Of a stretch of DNA of 64,000 nucleotides, positions 59,689 through 64,000 are shown one piece after another. Source of the stretch: Bacillota bacterium (GTDB taxonomy: Bacteria > Bacillota > Clostridia > Christensenellales > Christensenellaceae); contig JAEWMJ010000029.1 of the NCBI GenBank assembly GCA_023393165.1, positions 33,863 through 97,862 of the forward strand. Direction: 5' to 3'. The translations under genes and the position numbers were made by a program. The stretch's first letter is position 1. Every line of letters begins with the position of its first letter. The notes beneath the pieces were generated by a model, which was not told the origin of the DNA, did no database searches, and saw only the letters and a list, made by a program, of their open reading frames with translations.

Positions 59689-59739
59689 AGTTGTGTCGAT
59701 CACGTAAATCCAGTTGACCGGCACAACTTTTTTATTTTT
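59689..59739 (+). promoter_or_regulatory. Leader terminator/attenuator before the DUF2798 gene
   Basis: AGTTGTGTCGATCA (59689-59702) pairs with TGACCGGCACAACT (59715-59728) with one mismatch and one G-U pair, followed by TTTTTTATTTTT. A -10-like TAAAAT is about 15 bases upstream of the stem. The terminator ends only 16 bases before the next start codon, so it is either an attenuator or the end of a very short transcript. Confidence 0.55.
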
Positions 59740-59754
59740 AAGGAGCGAAACCAA

Positions 59755-60237
59755 ATGCCAAAAACAAAATTCCAGGAACTTATTTTTTCAGTAATGATGG
59801 CAGCCGCCATGGTATATGCAATGGAATTGTATAACCTTGCCTTGGAGGCCGGAAGCCTTTCCGGCGAGCTGTTCCTTAATGTTTTTCATGACCTTGTCCC
59901 GATGGGCGCCATTGTCATTATTCTTCAAAAGTTTATAGCCGGGCCTGTTGCCAGGAAGCTGGCTTTCCGGTATGTAACGCCGGGCAGCGATAATCCGGTC
60001 TTCATGACATTGTTTACCTCGGCATTTACCGTATGTTTGATGTGCCCGATGATGAGCGGAGTTGCGACAGCCTTATTCAAGCATGCGGGTACCAGGTTTT
60101 TTCCGGTATGGCTGGAGACCACCGCCCGGAATTTCCCGACGGCCCTTTGCTGGCAAATTTTCTTTGCAGGGCCCCTTGTGCGTTTTTTATTCCGCCGTTT
60201 GTTTGCAAAACAGTTATCTGAGAAAACAGAAAGGTAA
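59755..60237 (+). CDS. DUF2798 membrane protein
   Basis: A 160-residue membrane protein with four hydrophobic segments and the DUF2798 marks (MVYAMELYNLALEAG, NVFHDLVPMGAIVIILQKFI, ARNFPTALCWQIFFAGPLVR), here as two repeats of the small family domain. The function is unknown. AAGGAGCG precedes the ATG. It is preceded by a leader terminator. Confidence 0.78.
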   Translation: MPKTKFQELIFSVMMAAAMVYAMELYNLALEAGSLSGELFLNVFHDLVPMGAIVIILQKFIAGPVARKLAFRYVTPGSDNPVFMTLFTSAFTVCLMCPMMSGVATALFKHAGTRFFPVWLETTARNFPTALCWQIFFAGPLVRFLFRRLFAKQLSEKTER

Positions 60238-60287
60238 AATTGTTCGCGTTGTTTAAATATGGACGGTAACGAATAACCGGCCCCGAA

Positions 60288-60926
60288 TCATTCCATCCTG
60301 TTCTCCAGAAATTGATCCTTCAGTTCTTTTGCAGCGGCGGCGATATCCCCTGCCGCAATAACGGCGGAAACAACCGCGATCCCGCTGATCCCGGTATTTT
60401 TCAGAAAGGGTATTGTTTCCCGATTGATCCCTCCTATCGCAACAACAGGGACGCGGGATATGGCAACGATATCATTAAGAACATCCAGCGTTACTTTTTT
60501 TGCGTCGGCTTTTGTTCCGGTTGCAAACATTGCACCCACTCCCAGGTAATCCGCACCGTCCTCCTGCGCCTTCAGGGCATCTTCCACCGTGGATACGGAG
60601 ACGCCGAGTATCCGGTCCGGACCAAGCATCCGCCGGACAGAGGCGGCGGGCAGGTCGCTCTGTCCGATATGTACTCCCGCGGCGTCTGCAGCGAGCGCGA
60701 TATCCGCCCTGTCATTGACGATAAGGGGGATATTAAAAGAATCAGTTATTTTTTTTATGTTGAGCGCCGTCAAGAAAAATTCCCGGGAGGAAGCATTTTT
60801 CTCGCGCAGCTGCACCAGCGTACATCCCCCCTCAATTGCCTGCCGCACCGCGGATTCCAGCGTCTTTGCGCTCATCAGACCACGGTCGGTTACAAGGTAG
60901 AGGCTTAAATCAATCCCTTTGCTCAT
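60288..60926 (-). CDS. thiE: Thiamine-phosphate synthase ThiE
   Basis: A 212-residue TIM-barrel enzyme that joins HMP-pyrophosphate and thiazole phosphate to thiamine phosphate. Key segments: TLVQLREKNASSREFFLTAL, PLIVNDRADIALAADAAGVH, IGQSDLPAASVRRMLGPDRI, DYLGVGAMFATGTKADAKKV, VPVVAIGGINRETIPFL. It overlaps thiM by 17 bases and is the last gene of the thiamine operon. Confidence 0.95.
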   Translation of the reverse strand: MSKGIDLSLYLVTDRGLMSAKTLESAVRQAIEGGCTLVQLREKNASSREFFLTALNIKKITDSFNIPLIVNDRADIALAADAAGVHIGQSDLPAASVRRMLGPDRILGVSVSTVEDALKAQEDGADYLGVGAMFATGTKADAKKVTLDVLNDIVAISRVPVVAIGGINRETIPFLKNTGISGIAVVSAVIAAGDIAAAAKELKDQFLENRME

Positions 60927-61734
60927 ATATTTTTGCCCTCCTTTTGATCTCTTCCGCGTTCAGGTTTCCGATCGCGTCCAGTATCCCCATTTGAAAAGCG
61001 CCGCATCCTTTTCCATCAGCGTTCATCTCTGCCAGCTCGCCGGCAATTCCCATGGACAGCACGCCTCCTGCGGCGGCGGTCAGATAATCCGCGGCAGCGC
61101 CCAGGTATGCGCCTATAAGGGAGGTGCACATGCACCCGGTGCCCGTCACACCCGAAAGCAATTTTGTCCCGTTCTCAATGTATATTGTACGGCTTCCGTC
61201 GGATATCACATCGACCGGTCCCGTGATTGCGGCAACACAACCCAGAATCTTTGCCGCGCTTTTTGCCAGAAGACTCCGCGCCTCATTGCCCGCCGCAGTA
61301 TCATCCTCCGATGCGTCAACCCCTTTTGCCATGCCGCCCGCGCCCGCAATAAAGCCTATTTCGGAAACATTCCCGCGCACTACGCTTAATTTGACTTCTT
61401 CCATAAGTCTGAGCGCGGACCGGTTCCTGTATGCGGATGCGCCCGCGCCCACCGGGTCGAAAACGACGGGGATCCCAAGGCTGTTTGCCTTTTTGCCTGC
61501 GGCAATAATGGATTCCATTATCCGTTGGTTCAGCGTGCCTATGTTCAGAACCAGAGCCGAAGAAATGGATACGATATCATGGACTTCTTCCAACTCGTCC
61601 GCCATGACCGGCGAAGCTCCGATGGCCAGCGTTATATTGGCGCAGCCGTTTGCCGTCACATAATTGGTAATATGATGTACGAGCGGTTTTTTCCGCCTTA
61701 TTTCCTCAAGAGCACATCCAATCTCATTTTCCAT
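60910..61734 (-). CDS. thiM: Hydroxyethylthiazole kinase ThiM
   Basis: A 274-residue ribokinase-fold kinase that phosphorylates 4-methyl-5-hydroxyethylthiazole for salvage. Marks: KPLVHHITNYVTANGCANIT, PVMADELEEV, VVFDPVGAGASAYRN, and the anion-hole loop GVTGTGCMCTSLIGAYLGA. Lies 12 bases after thiC and overlaps thiE. With thiC, thiD and thiE the operon makes the pyrimidine de novo and salvages the thiazole; no thiG/thiS/thiH is in view. Confidence 0.95.
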   Translation of the reverse strand: MENEIGCALEEIRRKKPLVHHITNYVTANGCANITLAIGASPVMADELEEVHDIVSISSALVLNIGTLNQRIMESIIAAGKKANSLGIPVVFDPVGAGASAYRNRSALRLMEEVKLSVVRGNVSEIGFIAGAGGMAKGVDASEDDTAAGNEARSLLAKSAAKILGCVAAITGPVDVISDGSRTIYIENGTKLLSGVTGTGCMCTSLIGAYLGAAADYLTAAAGGVLSMGIAGELAEMNADGKGCGAFQMGILDAIGNLNAEEIKRRAKIYEQRD

Positions 61735-61746
61735 TTGATCGTCTCC

Positions 61747-63054
61747 TCAGTCCTTTATCCTAACGTCCTGGCCGCTCAGCGCAAGGTTCATCGTCCGTAC
61801 AGCGCACATCTTGCCGCACATGGAACAGCTGTGAGCGTCCGCAGGCGGTACGCTTTGGTAATACTCCCTTGCCTTTTCGCCGTCGATCGCGAGGCTGAAC
61901 ATCGCGTCCCAATCCAGTTCGCGCCGGGCTTCGCTCATACGGTAGTCCCATGTGGCCGCATTTTTGATCCCTTTGGCAATATCGCCGGCATGCGCGGCGA
62001 TTTTTGCCGCAATAATCCCTTCTTTCACGTCGCAAAGGTCCGGAAGGCGAAGATGCTCCGCCGGAGTCACATAACAGAGAAAGTCCGCCCCGTTTGCCGC
62101 CGCTACGGCTCCGCCGATTGCCGACGTAATATGATCGTATCCGGGCGCGATATCCGTGACCAGGGGACCGAGGACATAAAACGGCGCGCCATGGCAAAGC
62201 CGTTTCTGCAGCTTCATATTAGCTCCGATCTCATTTATCGCCATATGCCCCGGGCCCTCCACCAACACTTGCACGTCCCGCTCCCATGCGCGGCTTGTCA
62301 GGTTTCCTATTTCCGTAAGTTCCGCAATCTGCGCGGCGTCGGTGGCGTCGTAAATGCTGCCCGGCCGGAGCGCGTCTCCAATGCTTATGGTCACGTCGTA
62401 TTCGCGCAGGATGTCAAGAAGTTCATCGTAATATTCAAAGAATGGATTTTCGCGACCCGTCATGCGCATCCACGCAAACAGCAGCGATCCGCCGCGCGAT
62501 ACGATATTCATCTGCCGTTTTTCCCGCAGGTACGCTTCCACGCTCCTTTGGTTCAGTCCGGCATGTATGGTCATAAAGTCGACGCCTTCCCGCGCATGCG
62601 CACGCACCACTTCCAGAAAATCACCTGCCTTCAGATCCTTTAAATCTTTCTTGATATATCCTACCGCGTCATACATCGGCACCGTGCCGATCATGGCGCT
62701 GGACTCTGCGATCAATTCTTTTCTGAAGCCGCCGGTACTGCCGTAATTACTCAGGTCCATGATCGCTTCCGCTCCGAAATGCTCCGCCAGCTTAACCTTT
62801 TCCATCTCCATCGTGTAATCCGCGCAGTCTCCGGAAACCCCCAGGTTGACGTTTATTTTTGTCCTGAGCGAACTGCCCACACCGTACGGGTGCAGGGATG
62901 TATGATTGATATTTGCGGGAATGACCGCGCGCCCCGACGCCACCAAATCTAAAAGTTCCCGCTCCAAAAGTCCTTCCTCCCGCGCCACCCGCGACATTTC
63001 TTTTGTGACGACGCCTTTTTTAGCGGCATCCATCTGCGTTTTATAACTCTTCAT
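61747..63054 (-). CDS. thiC: Phosphomethylpyrimidine synthase ThiC
   Basis: A 435-residue radical-SAM enzyme that converts aminoimidazole ribotide to HMP phosphate. The C-terminal cluster motif HSCSMCGKMCAVR provides the [4Fe-4S] Cys. Other marks: VIPANINHTSLHPYGVG, NLGVSGDCADYTMEMEKVKL, VEGPGHMAINEIGANM. It is the shorter anaerobe-type form without the N-terminal extension. It overlaps thiD by 14 bases. Confidence 0.96.
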   Translation of the reverse strand: MKSYKTQMDAAKKGVVTKEMSRVAREEGLLERELLDLVASGRAVIPANINHTSLHPYGVGSSLRTKINVNLGVSGDCADYTMEMEKVKLAEHFGAEAIMDLSNYGSTGGFRKELIAESSAMIGTVPMYDAVGYIKKDLKDLKAGDFLEVVRAHAREGVDFMTIHAGLNQRSVEAYLREKRQMNIVSRGGSLLFAWMRMTGRENPFFEYYDELLDILREYDVTISIGDALRPGSIYDATDAAQIAELTEIGNLTSRAWERDVQVLVEGPGHMAINEIGANMKLQKRLCHGAPFYVLGPLVTDIAPGYDHITSAIGGAVAAANGADFLCYVTPAEHLRLPDLCDVKEGIIAAKIAAHAGDIAKGIKNAATWDYRMSEARRELDWDAMFSLAIDGEKAREYYQSVPPADAHSCSMCGKMCAVRTMNLALSGQDVRIKD

Positions 63055-63862
63055 TTTTTTCTCCTTTCATAAGTCCGTTTCTATACAAATCATAAAAATG
63101 ATTGGTCGGTCCGCAACCTTTTCCAATATCCAGCGCATGCCGTATAGCCATTGTGATATACTCCTTTGCCGACCGTACCGCAGCCTCAATGCTTTGGCCA
63201 AGCGCAAGATTGGCGGCAATTGCCGAGGAATACGTGCAGCCGGTACCGTGGGTGTTTTTGGTATGTATACGCGCTGTGCTCAAACGGAAAAACTGACCGT
63301 CGCAGTACAGTACGTCCAGCGCGTCGCCCTCTGCGTGTCCCCCCTTTACCAGCACATTCCGCGCCCCAAGGCAAGAGATGCGGACCGCCGCCTCCTCCAT
63401 GTCCTCCGCCGAACGGATTTTAATGCCGGAAATTTTTTCCGCCTCGGGTATGTTGGGCGTAAGCAGATCCGCGAGAGGCGCCATTTCGCAAATAAAGGAT
63501 TCCGCCGCTTCCGGCGCCATCAGCGGCCATCCGTTTTTGGCGATCATCACAGGGTCGATAACGACATTGTTTGGCCTGTATTCTCTGATCCTGCCGGCTA
63601 CGGCCTTCATGCACGCGCTTGAAGAAAGCATCCCGATTTTTACCGCGTCCGGCGGGATATCTTCAAATACCGCATCCATCTGTTTTTGGATGATATCGGG
63701 CGAAATGTCCTGCGCGCCCGCAACCCGGAATGTGTTTTCCGCCACCACGGACACGATGACGCTCATACCGTAAACGCCGTGCGCGGCAAATGTTTTGAGA
63801 TCCGCCTGAATACCGGCTCCGCCGATGCAATCGGATCCGGCTATCGTGAGAACTTTTTTCAT
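63041..63862 (-). CDS. thiD: HMP/HMP-P kinase ThiD
   Basis: A 273-residue ribokinase-fold enzyme that phosphorylates HMP and HMP phosphate. Marks: TIAGSDCIGGAGIQADLKTF, VIDPVMIAKNGWPLMAPEAA, VLVKGGHAEGDALDVLYCDG, NTHGTGCTYSSAIAANLALG. It is the first gene of the thiamine operon. AGGAGG lies five bases before the ATG. No TPP riboswitch stands before it in the visible sequence; a multi-hairpin element lies there instead. Confidence 0.95.
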   Translation of the reverse strand: MKKVLTIAGSDCIGGAGIQADLKTFAAHGVYGMSVIVSVVAENTFRVAGAQDISPDIIQKQMDAVFEDIPPDAVKIGMLSSSACMKAVAGRIREYRPNNVVIDPVMIAKNGWPLMAPEAAESFICEMAPLADLLTPNIPEAEKISGIKIRSAEDMEEAAVRISCLGARNVLVKGGHAEGDALDVLYCDGQFFRLSTARIHTKNTHGTGCTYSSAIAANLALGQSIEAAVRSAKEYITMAIRHALDIGKGCGPTNHFYDLYRNGLMKGEKNEEL

Positions 63863-63879
63863 ATCTGCCTCCTAATCAT

Positions 63880-64000
63880 AACCACCCGTCAAACGGGTGG
63901 TTTGCACTAAGCCTATAAGGCTTTGTTACTGGCTAGCGTCTCAAGGCGCTGGCTTTCTCTTTGCTCAAGCCCACTGTGCCTTTGCTTGTTTGAGATTCCA
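63880..64000 (-). mobile_element. Multi-hairpin sequence, possible IS200/IS605-type right end or novel leader RNA
   Basis: Three clear hairpins stand in a row: AACCACCCGT/ACGGGTGGTT (63880-63902, loop CAA), AAGCC-TATAA-GGCTT (63909-63923), and GGCTAGCG/CGCTGGCT (63931-63954, with two G-U pairs). A weaker fourth pairs CTCAA with TTGAG (63964-63994). The first hairpin ends six bases before the thiD ribosome-binding site. It lacks the TPP riboswitch consensus. A structured end with a terminal hairpin is typical of IS200/IS605 elements and their TnpB-associated RNA; the body of the element would lie beyond the window. Confidence 0.4.

Noticed and set aside
63870..64000. TPP riboswitch before thiD
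   Set aside because: The conserved CUGAGA and ACC...GAACCUGAUCUGG elements are not present on the minus strand.

Overview
The window looks like an anaerobic Gram-positive member of the Clostridia. Reasons: clostridial-type two-component and ABC genes, an FeoA/FeoB iron system with FeoB-associated Cys-rich and DtxR-type proteins, an oxygen-sensitive ThiC and nitrogenase-like proteins, AGGAGG ribosome-binding sites with frequent TTG/GTG starts, and moderate G+C chromosomal genes beside clearly A+T-rich acquired genes. No genus can be named safely. No intact rRNA or tRNA gene is present.

Bases 1-18.2 kb are accessory DNA. A tyrosine recombinase runs off the left edge and abuts a truncated DUF3846 gene, parB and parA, which look like the remains of a conjugative element. 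An A+T-rich defence-like cluster follows (3.1-8.3 kb): a DUF4365 protein, a DNA methyltransferase, and a large protein with an N-terminal GHKL ATPase and a C-terminal PD-(D/E)XK nuclease signature, with a convergent 56-codon ORF at its end. Two direct copies of the 3' part of a tRNA-Leu gene (9211-9260 and 17987-18036) bracket an 8.8-kb island. It carries an integrase, an excisionase-like gene, a RelE/AbrB toxin-antitoxin pair with a striking operator, a BlaI/BlaR1-like pair, a sigma/anti-sigma pair and a possible RNase H-fold protein. An integrase remnant beyond the right copy shows that a further element once sat in tandem.

Bases 18.3-28.3 kb hold a sugar-sensing and uptake locus: a YesN/LytS-type two-component system, its own binding lipoprotein, and a CUT2 ABC importer resembling YtfQRT-YjfF. 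A wrecked FGGY sugar kinase gene lies at its end. Bases 28.3-32 kb are patchy: an excisionase remnant, a strong stem-loop, an ABC ATPase without a partner, a second sigma/anti-sigma pair and a small secreted protein.

Bases 32-53.5 kb appear to form an iron-acquisition region. They hold a ferritin-like protein, two DtxR-family regulators, FeoA/FeoA/FeoB, a flavodoxin, DUF3793 and DUF2325 proteins, a ten-gene operon around a nitrogenase-like system (NifH-like, two NifD/K-like subunits, a FecBCD-type importer, a cytoplasmic binding-protein-like protein, a HypB-like GTPase, an ABC-type ATPase and an HD-GYP protein), an AraC regulator and a paired ABC transporter of the siderophore type. Palindromes of the form GTTAG-N6-CTAAC precede nearly every transcription unit here and suggest one metal-responsive regulon. 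The nitrogenase-like operon is the best candidate for an undescribed system.

Bases 53.6-64 kb hold miscellaneous genes (a low-complexity Arg/Asp/Tyr/Cys protein, an AAA ATPase, a membrane protein with a duplicated domain, VOC, DUF4003, an orphan OadG-like subunit, DUF2798) and the thiamine operon thiD-thiC-thiM-thiE. The thiamine operon is preceded by a multi-hairpin sequence that is not a TPP riboswitch and may be the end of an IS200/IS605-type element.
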